From Liolophura sinensis (taxonomy: Eukaryota; Mollusca; Polyplacophora; Chitonida; Chitonidae): 64,000 nucleotides of DNA. Position 1 is the stretch's first letter. The number at the start of each line of letters is the position of its first letter. The notes under the pieces were generated by a model. It was not told where the DNA came from. It did not search any database and saw only the letters and a program-made list of their open reading frames with translations. The position numbers and the translations under genes were made by a program. The stretch spans positions 47,671,682 to 47,735,681 of the forward strand of contig NC_088300.1 of the NCBI RefSeq assembly GCF_032854445.1. The letters run 5' to 3'. Positions 10,601 to 19,770 of the stretch are shown in pieces.

Positions 10601-13600
10601 TTGGTTAGAATCATGATGTGCATACTTCAGATAAAAAAATGCATGCGTATGAAGTATTACTAGAATTAAAGGCTGAGACAGAGTTTTTTTTTACATTAGT
10701 TCCTGCCTCACCACTGTGACCCCACTGGCTGCTAATGGTTGTAGTGATGCGCATGCACTGTAAGTAGTATGTTCGTTTTGATTTTAGGAAAACTGAACAA
10801 TTTTGGCAACTATAACTGCTATAATAGTGACGCCATTCTATCAGAATGTTATGTTAGACGTTTAGAGTGAAACAATACCATTATAAAACTGGAGCATTGT
10901 TACAGCTTCATGATGTATAGCTCGAACTATTAAAGCGGTAGCTCGCTGAGACTCATAGACCCTTGACCATTGAGGCCACGTGCTCAAATCCAGCTCGCAA
11001 GGCTAAATTCGACAGCGGATTTAAGTCAGGGAGCTGTTAGGTCAGGAAGCTTGTTAGGTCAGGGAGCTTGTTAGGTCAGGGAGCTTGTTAGATCAGGGAG
11101 CTTGTTAGGTCAGGGAGCTTGTTAGGTCAGGGAGCTGTTAGGTCAGGAAGTTTGTTAGGTCAGGGAGCTTGTTAGGTCAGGGAGCTTGTTAGGTCAGGAA
11201 GCTTGTTAGGTCAGGAAGCTTGTTAGGTCAGGAAGCTTGTTAGGTCAGGGAGCTGGTTAGATCAGGGAGCTTGTTAGGTCAGGGAGCTTGTTAGGTCAGG
11301 GAGCTTGTTAGGTCAGGGAGCTTGTTAGGTCAGGGAGCTGTTAGGTCAGGGAGCTTGTTAGGTCAGGGAGCTGTTAGGTCAGGAAGCTTGTTAGGCCAGG
11401 GAGCTTGTTAGGTCAGGAAGCTTGTTAGGTCAGGGAGCTTGTTAGGTCAGGGAGCTTGTTAGGTCAGGGAGCTTGTTAGGTCAGGGAGCTTGTTAGGTCA
11501 GGGAGCTTGTTAGGTCAGGGAGCTTGATAGGTCAGGGAGCTTGTTAGGTAGCTGGCGAAGAGCCATTATTTTGTCAGAGCGCTCCGATATCGCCGACTAA
11601 TATCTGATCGCCATCAACACACCAGTTAAAAATTGTTGAGTAAGTTGTTAAACACGAATTGCATACATGAATAAAATACATACCGAGGTCCAAAAAACTG
11701 AAAACATTGAGGATGGACTTTGTCACATTAGCGCCATAGTCTTCAGACTGAAGAAACAGGAACTGGTCACGAGGGTAAAGCTGAAACCAGTCTTCAATAT
11801 ATACGGAATATACACCTATATACAGACGAACCTAAAACACAAAAACCACACAGATTATTCGTATTATTGTCTTTACTGCAAAGCTGCAGGACAGAACAAT
11901 GTTTAGGTGTCATATAGGAAAGGAAGATATATAACTTCCAGAAAATCTTGTAGAATTTTCCAATGCGCACAAATTAAGTCATTCTGAGTGCATTTACGGA
12001 GAAAAAATATCAGCTTGAAATTATGTAAAAAGTTATGTTTTTTTATGACAAAACAAGAAACAGCACGATCGAAAACAATCTAATTATATCTTTTTTACAC
12101 TGTTTTACACCCTGGTTAAGAATATTTCGTTTATACGACGTCGACAAGCATTGTGCTGATAGGAAACTGGGCAGAGATCCCTTCATTCGTATGACCGGAG
12201 AGGAGGCCATCATGAGCTGAACTCACGTCGAAACGAAAGGCTCGTGTGCCACACTAGCACGGTCCTTTCTTGAACACGGGGGACAATATGAGTTTTACTT
12301 TATAATGTATATCTCACTTTATTTCATTAGTTTCAAATATACAAAGCTAGGAATTTCTTACTCTGGACACACTGAATTAGCAATAAACCGTTTTTGTCCA
12401 CGCAGTGTTTTGCTATGCAATTTGGTATGGTACATCACCAGTTAACAGTTTTTACCTCTAGCCCGCCGACAATCTGACTGTCATAAACACAGGCCCGTGT
12501 GGTTCTTGTCTTAAAACAGCTTTCGAGCTTAGCTATACTCCGAATCACCTTTTGGTGAAAGTTAGAAGCGCCGAGGTTGGTTTGGAAAAACAAATAATCT
12601 GAATACAACCTGAAGAAACAGAAAAAGAGGCGATGCGTTGAGTACAACACAGATGGCCAAACAGATTTACACGTGTGATGTTTACACATTAAATTCAGAT
12701 TGAACAATTTCACAAAGTATCCCATTTAAAAACACTCAGAGTGGTAACAAATGTGCTATTTCCTATAATTTCATAACATAAAAATAATTGTATCTGGGAA
12801 CGACATCTTTTAGGTGCTTACTTTTGAACTGGTTTATACCTTTGTATGCACTTATCCCTCGTGATGAATACGTTCCTAGATGGACTTAAACATCAAACTG
12901 AATAAGTATTCCGTCGTGATTACGACGTTCCTAGATGGACTTAAACATCAAGCTCAATATGTATTCCATCAAGGTGACGACATTCCTAGATGGACTTAAA
13001 CATCAAGCTGAATAAGTATTCCCTCATGATGACGACGTTTCTAGTTATTATTTATTATTTATTTATTTATTTGTTTGGTGTTTTACGCCGTACTCAAGAA
13101 TATTTCATTTATACAACGGCGGCCAGTATTATGGTGGGAGGAAACCGGGCAGAGCCCGGAGGGAACCCACGACTATCCGCCGGTTGCTGGCAGACCTTCC
13201 CACATACGGCCGGAGAGGCAGCCGAGCTGGACTTGAACTCACAGCTACTGCATTGGTGAGAGACTCCTGGGTCATTATGCCGCGCTAGTGTGCTAACAAA
13301 CGGAGCCACGGAGGTCCCCGACGACGTTCCTAGATGGACTTAAACATCAAGCTAAATAAGTATTCCCTCATGATGACGACATTCCTAGATGGACTCAAAC
13401 ATCAAGCTGAATAAGTATTCCCTCATGATGACGACGTCACTAGATGGACTTAAACATCAAGCTGAATAAGTATTCCTCATGATGACTACGTTCCCAGATG
13501 GGCTTGAACATCAAGCTAAATAAGTATTCCCTCATGATGACGACATTCCTAGATGGACTCAAGCATCAAGCTGAATAAGTATTCCCTCATGATGACGACA

Positions 13601-16600
13601 TTCCTAGATGGACTCAAACATCAAGCTGAATAAGCATTCCCTCATGATGACTACGTTCCTAGATGGACTTTGTCTGAAGGGCTAGTCATGATGACTACAT
13701 CTGTAGATGGACTTTGTTCATAGTACTTTGTATGAAAGGTTCCTTAGGATGACTGTAATCCTGGACGACCCTGTGCTTGTGTGTAAGGTGCTTGATTATG
13801 AGAATGGTGTAAGGTGGCTCTGGACACTTACCTGTCTATAGGGTTCCTCATGATGACTATCATCTTCGCATTCGGCAGTAAATGGTGGATGGAATGAATA
13901 TTGGTCACTGATGGTTCATCAGATGTCAGGTTGTTTTGTGGTATGTAGCGCCAGTTGCTGTGATCCCACATCGTAGAAGCACTACAATCCACTTCGAACA
14001 CAAAAGGTACATACAGCATTCTCAAAATCAGCTTTGGAATCTGACAAAATGAAAACTAATAACTTGTATCACTAAAACTCGCTTGCTCAACGTCAAACAT
14101 TTGCACACCACTGCATCCGTCAATCATTTACTCATCACTGTATCCGTCAATCGTTTACTCATCACTGTATCCTTCAATCGTTTACTCATCACTGTATCCG
14201 TCAATCGTTTACTCATCACTGTATCCGTCAAATTATGACAAAATACATCCATCACACGTTTGTGACACTGCTTATGTGTACAACTGTCATGTATTTGTTT
14301 GCCCATGCTGTATTTTAGTACCCGCTATACCTACCAGTAATTTGGCCTCGTGCTTCCGTCATAACTGTAGAATAGTTGTTTGACCTTGCTGTATTCTACT
14401 ACACGCTATACCTAATAGTTGTTAATTTTGGTATCGTTGTTCAGTCACAGCTGTTATTTAGTTGTTTGACCCTGCTGTATTTTAGTACTCGCGATACAAC
14501 TAGTAATCTGATGTCGTTATCGTGTCACAACGGCCATGTAGTTGTTTGACACTGCTGTATTTTACTACTCGCTATACCTACTAGTAATTTGGTGTCAAGG
14601 TTCCGTCACAACTGTTATGTTGTTGTTTGACCCTGCTGTATTTTACTACTCGCTATACCTACTAGTTATCTGGTATCGTGGTTCCGTCACAACTGTAGTG
14701 TAGTTGTTTGACCCCGCTATCATCTGAGCTGCTCGTTGAAAACAACGCAGATAAGTTAGCATGCTTGCACCTGCCAGAACAAAAAATTTTCAATTTGAAT
14801 TTAGTTGCTGGCATATTTTCACTTGTATGTCACTTACATAAACCATGCAAAAGATGTTAATAACAGTATCATGCAAAATCTCGCATGAGACGCAAAATCA
14901 TGCAAAATCTCGCATGAGATGCAAAATCATGCAAAATCTCGCATGAGATGCAAAATCTCGCATGCTATTGATATCAAAACGTAAACGCTGACTATTTTTT
15001 GGAATTGTGTTCCAAAAATTAATTTTCCTCACACTCAGCAATATTTCATTTATGCGCCTGAAACTAATTCAGGATGTGGAGACCTGTTACAGTCAGTGGT
15101 TTAGTGAAGACAATCGATATTCTAGGCATGACGTTGAATTTATTTCAGTCGAATACAAATATAGGTAACTAATTTGAAGTGCAACTGTTCATAAAAGTGT
15201 GTACATAGATATATAAAGATTAAAAGATTCCCTGGAACTTTCTACATTGTGTTACATTCCATCTGCAGTTTCAAACTTCATGTTATTTTCAAGGGAAATG
15301 AGTATGAATGTCCTTAGCGGTCTTTATATGGGATTCATCCCCAAATATTCTTCACAATGGAAGTAAATTCTAAGTCAATACTTGTCTTGAAAGCGGGGAC
15401 TTCTATATCAACTGATATTTATCGAAAACCCATGGACACACAATCTTCAATTTAGTTCGAATCACGCGCGTCATACTTGAGAAAAAATCCCACATTCCCT
15501 TGCCATAAGAATCTGTACAACAGTATACGTAAAATCGAAACAAAATGAGAGATTAATAGAACTTAAATCATGTCTACGCAACAGGGGTTATCCGGAAGGA
15601 TTAACTGACACATAGATTAGGGCCGCTCACTCATTCATTGATTGAACTAAGGGAACCCTCACAGAAAAAACCTGACGAGAAGGTAATTCCATTTGTTTCA
15701 ACAAATAACCCCATTAATAACAACATCTTCCCAATCACTGTGAATACCTTTCCCAGTCTAAATAACAGTGACAGGATGAAAGATATTCTAGCCCAATCTA
15801 AGGTTATTAATAGCACGCAACAGGCTCCAAGCCTCAAAAAAAATGTAAACTCGCGCTCATTTTTCAGAAAAATCCGTGACTCCATCGGTTTCTAAATGCA
15901 ATAAACCTAGATGTGGAGCATGTTAGAAGGATCAAGCTTTCAATTTGAGAGAGACGATTCGTTGTTTAATTTAAAATTTGACATGTGCTGCACTGTAAAA
16001 AATGATGTATATGCACTTGTATGCATAGGGTGTGGCAGACAATATATTGGCCAAACCTCAGATCTCCCCTCCAGTTTGACATTGCATCGACAACATATTA
16101 ACAACGAAAAATATTGTCATCTTCCAGTCAGTAAGCACACATGCTCATGCGCATTGTCATTGACTCCTTCGTTTAAGGTCTTTCCATTTAATAAAGCATT
16201 AGACGGAAATCAAGCCACCTTAGATGTAAAAGAAATTTTCTTCACAAAAAAATACAACCCATGTCTCAACTGTAGTCACCGGCCCTAATATTGTATCTCA
16301 TAATATGATGATGTACCACGTGCTTGTATAATTTATGTTGATTAATTTTTTCAAACAAGTTCATTTTTTAGTCATTGTATATATTACTCATTGGATATGT
16401 ACAAATATTGTGTCACAAATTATCCGCAGGGTCATCCGTTCGATATGTGCTGGAAGACATAATTTGACCTTGAAGTGTACCTTTCTTGTGTCTCATCTTG
16501 CACCACCAATGGGGTTCTTTAGAACACGGTGGCTGTATCTGGGGATGCAGCGCTAGTCGACGGTACAGGTCCGTGGTACCACACTTAGGGAAGCCGGCTA

Positions 16601-18698
16601 CGAAGAAATAGGGCAAGCAGCGGATCTCTCCTTTGAAGTTTCCGTCCACCTTATCATATCTGAACCTCGACACTCTTTCAATCCAACATGGGTTTTTAAA
16701 GTTTGGAAGAAAGGCAACAGGAGGCTGTGAACAGATAATGCATGTGGAATATTTTGAATAACCGCTTGTCTTGTTTTTTGTTGTCAGGATACTGACATCT
16801 TTCAGATCATTCACTCTTTGCTAATATCCAGTGATGTATAAACTAGGTATAAAAGCAGTGGTAAATACAAATGAATGATCTTACTGACTTGCATGACATG
16901 AATGGCGAGTCTGATAAGCAGCGCAAAAATAAAATATGTTTACTTGTTCTTGACGTTACGCTCTAAGAATTATTTTACATATGATGGTTGTCAGTTTTAT
17001 AGACGGAGGAAATCGGAGTGGTAAGGATAAACCACCGATCTTACGCAAGATACTGACGAACATTCCCACGTGTGACACAAATGCACGCTAAAAAAAGTCA
17101 CCGTCCAATGATAGGACTGAACCAGTATTTAACACAGAAATGATGAACTTAGGCAACGATTCAACCAAATTTCTTCAGTGTTTAGTGTTTGCCCATTTCA
17201 CCCCCTATAAGCAATACGGAGATATGGATATGACAAAAAAAGGGTTTATTTGATTCATGTTTTACGCAATATTAGTCTTTCTCACTTTTTCATTGATCAT
17301 GGTTGGGTTTACTGTGAAAGAATCGGGACGAACTCCCTGCGAACTTTTTCACAAACTTTCCGTAGCCGTGTTATTTCTGTTTGTCAACTGAGAGACATTT
17401 AGCCAACTATCGTAATTAGGCCGTACTCCAGAATATTTCACTTATACGACGGCGGCCTTCAAATTATTTGACAGCGATGCTGGTGATGTTGTTGTTAAAA
17501 AGTTAAAAGTAGTTAAAATATTTTAAATAAATACGCCTTAAGTCCATAAGAACTATATTTTAAGTTATTTTCGAATTTTAACTAATTTAATTGCTGGCTT
17601 TAAAAAGCTAGGTTTTACTGTTTGTTCTGATTTTAGATTTTATCATTGTCATCTCAAAGACAAATATAACCTTCTTATAACTTATCCCCACCACGATACA
17701 GCTAAACTACTGTCAATGTGGAGTTAAACTTGAATGATTCATTCAATCATTCATTCATTCATTCAATAGTAACCCTATCAAAAATATTGATTTCAGTTCT
17801 CAGCTCATTTACATATATTTTTCAAAGCAAACAAATGCAATCTTTCCTGTCAAACGATTTCAAACCAAATAAATGCATTCTTTCCTTCCAAACGCCTGAA
17901 CTTAAATACATCATGCAAAATATAGGACATGCCATTATATCAATTGCACAAATTACGTAAAAGTCGCTCTGAATGTTTTCAAAGCAAACAAATGCAATCT
18001 TTCCTTTCAAACGATTTCAAACCAAACAAATGCATTTTTTCCTTTCGAAAACCTAAACTTAAAAATATCATGCAATAAATAGAGTGTGCCATTATATCAA
18101 TTACACAAATTACATAAAATTCGCTCTGAACTCTGAACAAACAAAAAATTAATGTTTCATACATTTAATACAATAAGTTTTTTAATACTCTCTGCAAATA
18201 AATAACAAATAAATACATACATAAATAAATACACATATAAATGAGTAAATGAATAAATAAATAAATAAATTTAACCAATCTTGAGCGTACCTTTGCTAGA
18301 ATGTCGGTAAAGCCTCGTCGGGGAATATCAACAAATGTTTCTTTGTATGTCTTTTCCGTGTGCACCAAATAGGGTTTGATTTTAGTGTCGTAGGTCATAT
18401 TTACATCTGAATTCCTCACAAACTGTTCCGCTGAAGATCCTGATACTTGATGATCGTCATCAAACGAACGTCCAAGAGTGGAGTTAGAATTATTTCTCAC
18501 AAAGCTGTGCTTCCACCCATTTGAGATTTTATCACTAAGCTTAGGGATCTGTTCTGGAATCGTCAAGTTTAAACCAAGGATTGCGATGACCTGAATGAAC
18601 ACTAATAACAAGAGAAATCCAAACATAAACAGCCAAAATTTCCTTTTACACATGGTTTCTGCTAGAAAGTCTCGGGTCTTATCTCCTCCAACATACAT
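4457..18698 (-). CDS. CHST15-like: Carbohydrate sulfotransferase 15-like, 7 exons
   Basis: Assembled coding exons (minus strand): 18698-18291, 16724-16481, 14770-14659, 14020-13832, 12609-12456, 11831-11684, 4638-4457. Phases agree throughout and give about 478 residues; vertebrate CHST15 is about 560. Seen: a short basic N-terminus, one membrane segment (about 21-43), N-glycosylation sequons, FKNPCW, the 5'-phosphosulfate loop GFPKCGTTDLYRR (about 180-192), KEPHWW, SASTMWD, the 3'-phosphate motif RNPIDRLYSDY, and a C-terminal MLPETRALLEKFYSPWNKRL ending FLW-stop. Known: this family moves sulfate from PAPS to GalNAc 4-sulfate in chondroitin or dermatan sulfate, as type II Golgi proteins. Substrate here is inferred. 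Introns carry SINEs, minisatellites and a Penelope fragment, the largest being 7 kb. The only uncertain joint is exon 3 to exon 4, inside an 81-bp repeat. Confidence 0.9.
4639..6115. other. Intron 6 of sulfotransferase gene, left part
   Basis: Non-coding. I see no exon or recognisable repeat. Open frames here are short and featureless. Confidence 0.5.
6116..6335. repeat. Short CGAAAA-type degenerate repeats flanking the 20-bp array
   Basis: GGTCGAAACTCGAAAG, CGCCTCGTGTTTTCGGCC and CGCCCTTTCGTGTTTTCGCC are imperfect copies of a 13-15 base motif. The segment GGAAGGCGAA..CCAAAAATACATCTCCC recurs inverted near 9391-9420, so it belongs to a larger duplicated unit. Confidence 0.55.
6336..6800. repeat. 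20-bp minisatellite with 123-bp higher-order repeat
   Basis: Basic unit AAGCATCTCCCAAACCGAAT and variants, about 22 copies. A composite of six units starting GCATCTGCAGGCAAACC repeats at 6551 and 6674 (123 bases) almost exactly. The two minus-strand open frames across it (CLFGLGDA-type) are a by-product of the repeat. Confidence 0.9.
7835..8064 (+). mobile_element. SINE family 2, 5'-truncated copy
   Basis: Begins in the box-B region (CAATCCTGGGTCGAGTCACA). It runs through CACCTAAGACCTTAAAAGAG, CCCGTATCAGCATAATGGCT and GAAATCCGCCCTGCAACAAG to ACATTACGTGCACTCTA. About 80% alike, in opposite orientation, to the copy at 8969-9299. Its end abuts a SINE family 1 piece. Confidence 0.8.
8066..8250 (+). 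mobile_element. SINE family 1, 3' two-thirds
   Basis: CCTCCTCTCCGGCCGTACGT, TGCGGATGGTCGGGGGTTTC, TCGTATAAGTGAAATATTCT and TAAAACACCAATCAAATAAA, ending in (AAAT)n. The tRNA-like head is missing. It joins a family 2 fragment directly. Confidence 0.85.
8885..9460. repeat. Inverted copy of the 20-bp array, split by a SINE
   Basis: GGTTTGGGAGATGCTTGTTT-type units at 8885-8968 and 9300-9400 are the reverse complement of the units at 6336-6800. The outer flank AATGTATTTTTGG..TTCGCCTTCCAT (about 9391-9420) matches the reverse complement of 6236-6290, so a unit with flank was copied in inverse orientation. Confidence 0.75.
8969..9299 (-). mobile_element. SINE family 2, full length, minus strand
   Basis: Read on the minus strand it starts CCGGCCCCGATAGCTCAGTT with a tRNA-like box A (TAGCTCAGTTGGTAGAGCG) and box B-like GGTCAATCC. 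It ends CGTTAAAACCCAAGCACTCA followed by (CTCA)n. TGTTTGGTTTGAG on each side (8956-8968 and 9300-9312) is a target-site duplication, although the host array also repeats that motif. Confidence 0.85.
9815..10920. other. Intron 6, no gene seen
   Basis: A 102-codon minus-strand frame (9815-10123) sits here but shows no match to the flanking sulfotransferase exons and lacks phased splice sites. The rest is AT-rich. Confidence 0.45.
10921..11015 (+). mobile_element. Possible tRNA-like SINE head, degenerate
   Basis: GCGGTAGCTCGCTGAGACTC resembles box A and GTGCTCAAATCCAGCTCG resembles box B, 45-50 bases apart. No body or tail follows; a 17-bp minisatellite starts at once. Low certainty. Confidence 0.35.
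11028..11555. repeat. 17-bp minisatellite, about 30 copies
   Basis: Unit GTTAGGTCAGGGAGCTT, very uniform, with occasional 16-base units (GAGCTGTTAGG) and AAGCTT variants. It lies in sulfotransferase intron 6. Each unit holds AGGTCA. Confidence 0.95.
11684..11831 (-). CDS. CHST15-like: Sulfotransferase exon 6
   Basis: Acceptor TTTTGTGTTTTAG/GTTCG in phase 0. Reads VRLYIGVYSVYIEDWFQLYP, then FLFLQSEDYGANV and VFSFLDL. This matches the VRLQVGLYxxYLxDWL..E-D-Y segment of CHST15. Donor CTCG/GTATGT, phase 1; 148 bases. Confidence 0.9.
12100..12270 (-). mobile_element. SINE family 1, degenerate, minus strand
   Basis: AAGAATATTTCGTTTATACG, GGAAACTGGGCAGAG, GACCGGAGAGGAGGCCATCA and CATGAGCTGAACTCACG are diverged matches to the reverse complement of the SINE. 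Lies in intron 5. Confidence 0.7.
12456..12609 (-). CDS. CHST15-like: Sulfotransferase exon 5
   Basis: Acceptor TTTCTGTTTCTTCAG/G completes the Arg codon of RNPIDR and continues LYSDYLFF, FHQKV, ESCF and ACVYD. Donor CTAGAG/GTAAAA, phase 0; 154 bases. Confidence 0.92.
12866..13700. repeat. 55-bp minisatellite interrupted by a SINE
   Basis: Unit GACGACGTTCCTAGATGGAC followed by TTAAACATCAAGCTGAATAA and GTATTCCCTCATGAT. CTAGATGG recurs at 12876, 12931 and 12986 (55 bases). About ten units in all; the array is split by the insertion at 13045-13319 and fades out to about 13760. It lies in intron 4. Confidence 0.9.
13045..13319 (-). mobile_element. SINE family 1, near full length, minus strand
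   Basis: (TTTA)n, GTGTTTTACGCCGTACTCAA, then GGTGGGAGGAAACCGGGCAG, AGACCTTCCCACATACGGCC and GAGCCACGGAGG. The 14-base duplication GACGACGTTTCTAG (13031-13044) and GACGACGTTCCTAG (13320-13333) flanks it. One array unit is thus cut and continued, which is classic LINE-driven insertion. Confidence 0.95.
13832..14020 (-). CDS. CHST15-like: Sulfotransferase exon 4: SASTMWD and 3'-PAPS motif
   Basis: Encodes VDCSASTMWDHSNW and LPNAKMIVIMRNPID. Donor GACAG/GTAAGT, phase 2. Acceptor choice is uncertain: GATTTTGAG/A (14020) fits the phase of exon 3, while TTTGTCAG/ATTCC (14040) has a better tract but needs phase 0. Confidence 0.85.
14095..14240. repeat. 27-bp minisatellite, 5 copies
   Basis: Unit CACTGTATCCGTCAATCGTT followed by TACTCAT. 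It lies in sulfotransferase intron 3. A 60-codon minus frame across it is an artefact of the 27-base period. Confidence 0.85.
14290..14712. repeat. 81-bp tandem repeat derived from an exon-intron boundary
   Basis: GTTGTTTGACCCTGCTGTAT..CTACTCGCTATACCTACTAG recurs at 14375, 14461, 14541, 14622 and 14703 (80-86 bases). On the minus strand the proximal unit contains the 3' end of sulfotransferase exon 3 and a candidate donor (AGTAG/GTATAG). Most units repeat that donor. Confidence 0.85.
14659..14770 (-). CDS. CHST15-like: Sulfotransferase exon 3, 3' end in a tandem repeat
   Basis: Acceptor TTGTTCTGGCAG/GTGC joins exon 2 in phase. It reads MLTYLRCFQRAAQMIAG, matching the family pattern Y-L-x-x-F-x-x-A-A-x-x-I. 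Two donors keep the frame: GTAG/GTATAG (last exon base 14659) or GCGGG/GTCAAA (14713); the first is the better consensus. The exon end lies in the proximal unit of an 81-bp tandem array. Confidence 0.7.
14870..14966. repeat. 28-bp repeat, 3-4 copies
   Basis: Unit ATGCAAAATCTCGCATGAGA followed by TGCAAAATC. It sits in intron 2, just upstream of exon 3. Confidence 0.8.
15350..16290 (+). mobile_element. Broken Penelope-like retroelement, 3' part
   Basis: Antisense in sulfotransferase intron 2. In successive, interrupted plus-strand frames I read STDIYRKPMD and IPFVSTNNP (reverse-transcriptase C-terminal region), a cysteine motif CNKPRCGAC, and then a GIY-YIG nuclease-like stretch (ALVCIGCGRQYIGQT, later a His/Cys-rich part). 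This order is typical of Penelope elements with GIY-YIG endonuclease. Stops (for example after RCGAC) and frame changes near 15900 show it is dead. The 5' and polymerase core are absent. Confidence 0.82.
16481..16724 (-). CDS. CHST15-like: Sulfotransferase exon 2: PAPS 5'-loop
   Basis: Acceptor TCTGTTCACAG/CCTCC, phase 0. Encodes PPVAFLPNFKNPCW, RCLPYFFVAGFPKCGTTDLY and KEPHWW, the diagnostic N-terminal half of the catalytic domain. Donor AAAG/GTACAC in phase 1. An alternative donor just after HWW (GGTG/GTGCAAG) breaks the phase with exon 3. Confidence 0.92.
16985..17130. repeat. Degenerate dispersed repeat fragment
   Basis: TAAACCACCGATCTTACGCA..CTGACGAACATTCCCACGTG resembles stretches at 37555-37620 (ACCCCCGACCATTGGTAAGT..CTTTCCCACCTGTGACG) and 51440-51495. 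These are probably pieces of one old interspersed repeat. Confidence 0.45.
17420..17457 (-). mobile_element. SINE family 1 fragment
   Basis: GGCCGTACTCCAGAATATTT and ACTTATACGACGGCGGCC are near-exact matches to the reverse complement of the SINE tail. Only about 38 bases are kept. Confidence 0.8.
17823..18137. repeat. 157-bp tandem duplication
   Basis: CAAAGCAAACAAATGCAATC occurs at 17823 and 17980. The two 157-base units stay alike through ATCATGCAA and TTCGCTCTGAA. Lies in sulfotransferase intron 1. Confidence 0.85.
18291..18698 (-). CDS. CHST15-like: Sulfotransferase exon 1: N-terminus and membrane anchor
   Basis: Codes residues 1-136. The first ATG (18698) is preceded in frame by TAA 36 bases upstream. 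A second Met at residue 16 (MCKRKFW) is a possible alternative start. Basic CKRK precedes a hydrophobic run (about 21-43) typical of a type II Golgi anchor, then a Ser/Asn-rich stem with NLT, NST and NMT sequons. Ends DILAK at donor AAAG/GTACGC in phase 0. Confidence 0.85.
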
Positions 18699-18699
18699 A

Positions 18700-19020
18700 A
18701 CCTCTCCACACGGAAACTCTATTGGGGTAAATTAAAACATAATTTGGGCAAAAACAAACGCAGAGTTTACGTGCTTTTTGTTTTAACTGTTCTAACTGTT
18801 TAACGTCTCTCAGTGCCAGTTCCCGTTAACACCAGTTTGTCAGTGACCACCTCGTCCTCACGAGCGAAGTGCCATCCTGACGTCTTCGTTCGTCACCTGA
18901 AACAGATTAGTGTATGTTGGAATGATCAAAATATCACAACTGTGTGTTCATATTTTCATGCTTTAACATGTATGTGTGTTTTAACACGATGTACCATGTG
19001 TACAAAAATTGGTTTCTCAA
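18700..19020. other. Upstream flank of sulfotransferase gene
   Basis: This is the 5' side of the minus-strand gene. No clear TATA box or promoter motif. A CCAATAG/AG site just before the ATG could be an acceptor from an upstream untranslated exon. Confidence 0.35.
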
Positions 19021-19021
19021 G

Positions 19022-19770
19022 ACTCACCCAATATCTGCATGGCAGCCTGTTTGTGACCAAGACTAGCCCAATGCCTTCATGGCAGATTGTCTGGCTCAAT
19101 ACTGGCCCAGTGTCTGCATGAGAGATTGTCTGGCTCAGTACTGGTCCAGTACCTGCATGGCAAATTGTCCGGCTCAATCCTGGCCAAGTACCTGCATGAC
19201 ACATTGTCTGACTCAATACTGGCCCGGTGCCTGCATGACAGATTGCGTGGCTCAATACTGGCCAAGTACCTGCATGACAGATTGTCTGACTCAATACAGG
19301 CCCAGTGCCTGCATGACAGATTGTCCGGCTCAATACTGGCCAAGTGCCTGCATGACAGATTTTCTGGCTCAATACTGGCCCAATACCTGGATGGTGGATT
19401 GTCTGAGCAGTGCAGATTGTCTGGCTCAATAGTGGCCCAGTGCCTATATGACAGATTGTTTGTGATCAAGACTAGCACATTGCCTGCATGGCAGATTGTC
19501 TTGCTTAATACTGGCCCAGTGACAATATGGCAGATTGTCTGACTCAAAACTGGCCCAGTACCAGCACTGCAGATTTTACTGCAGAGTCAAGACAGTTATG
19601 GGTGTAATCTGCCATTGCCTACATAACAGATTGTCTGAGGCATTGCTTGCATGTAGAAATGTCTGAGTAGGACTGTGTGCTTGAGAACTGACTCCTTGTC
19701 TGCATGGCGAATTGGTTTGGCTGAGGACTTCATTTTCTGCATGGTGCATTGTCTTACAGAACACTGATTA
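19022..19770. repeat. 39-bp minisatellite, about 14 clear copies
   Basis: Unit CAGATTGTCTGGCTCAATAC followed by TGGCCCAGTGCCTGCATGA, precise to about 19575 and degenerate to 19770. Long frames are open on both strands because the period is 39. A SINE-like or gene origin is not evident. Confidence 0.9.

Noticed and set aside
11028-11555. CRISPR-like array
   Set aside because: 17-base units abut with no unique spacers and the DNA is animal. It is a plain minisatellite.
15631-15895. Overlapping plus and minus frames as host genes
   Set aside because: The plus frame belongs to the broken Penelope element; the minus frame is its shadow.
19077-19547. Four overlapping frames of 117-157 codons on both strands
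   Set aside because: Artefacts of the 39-bp array; coding on both strands at once is not credible.
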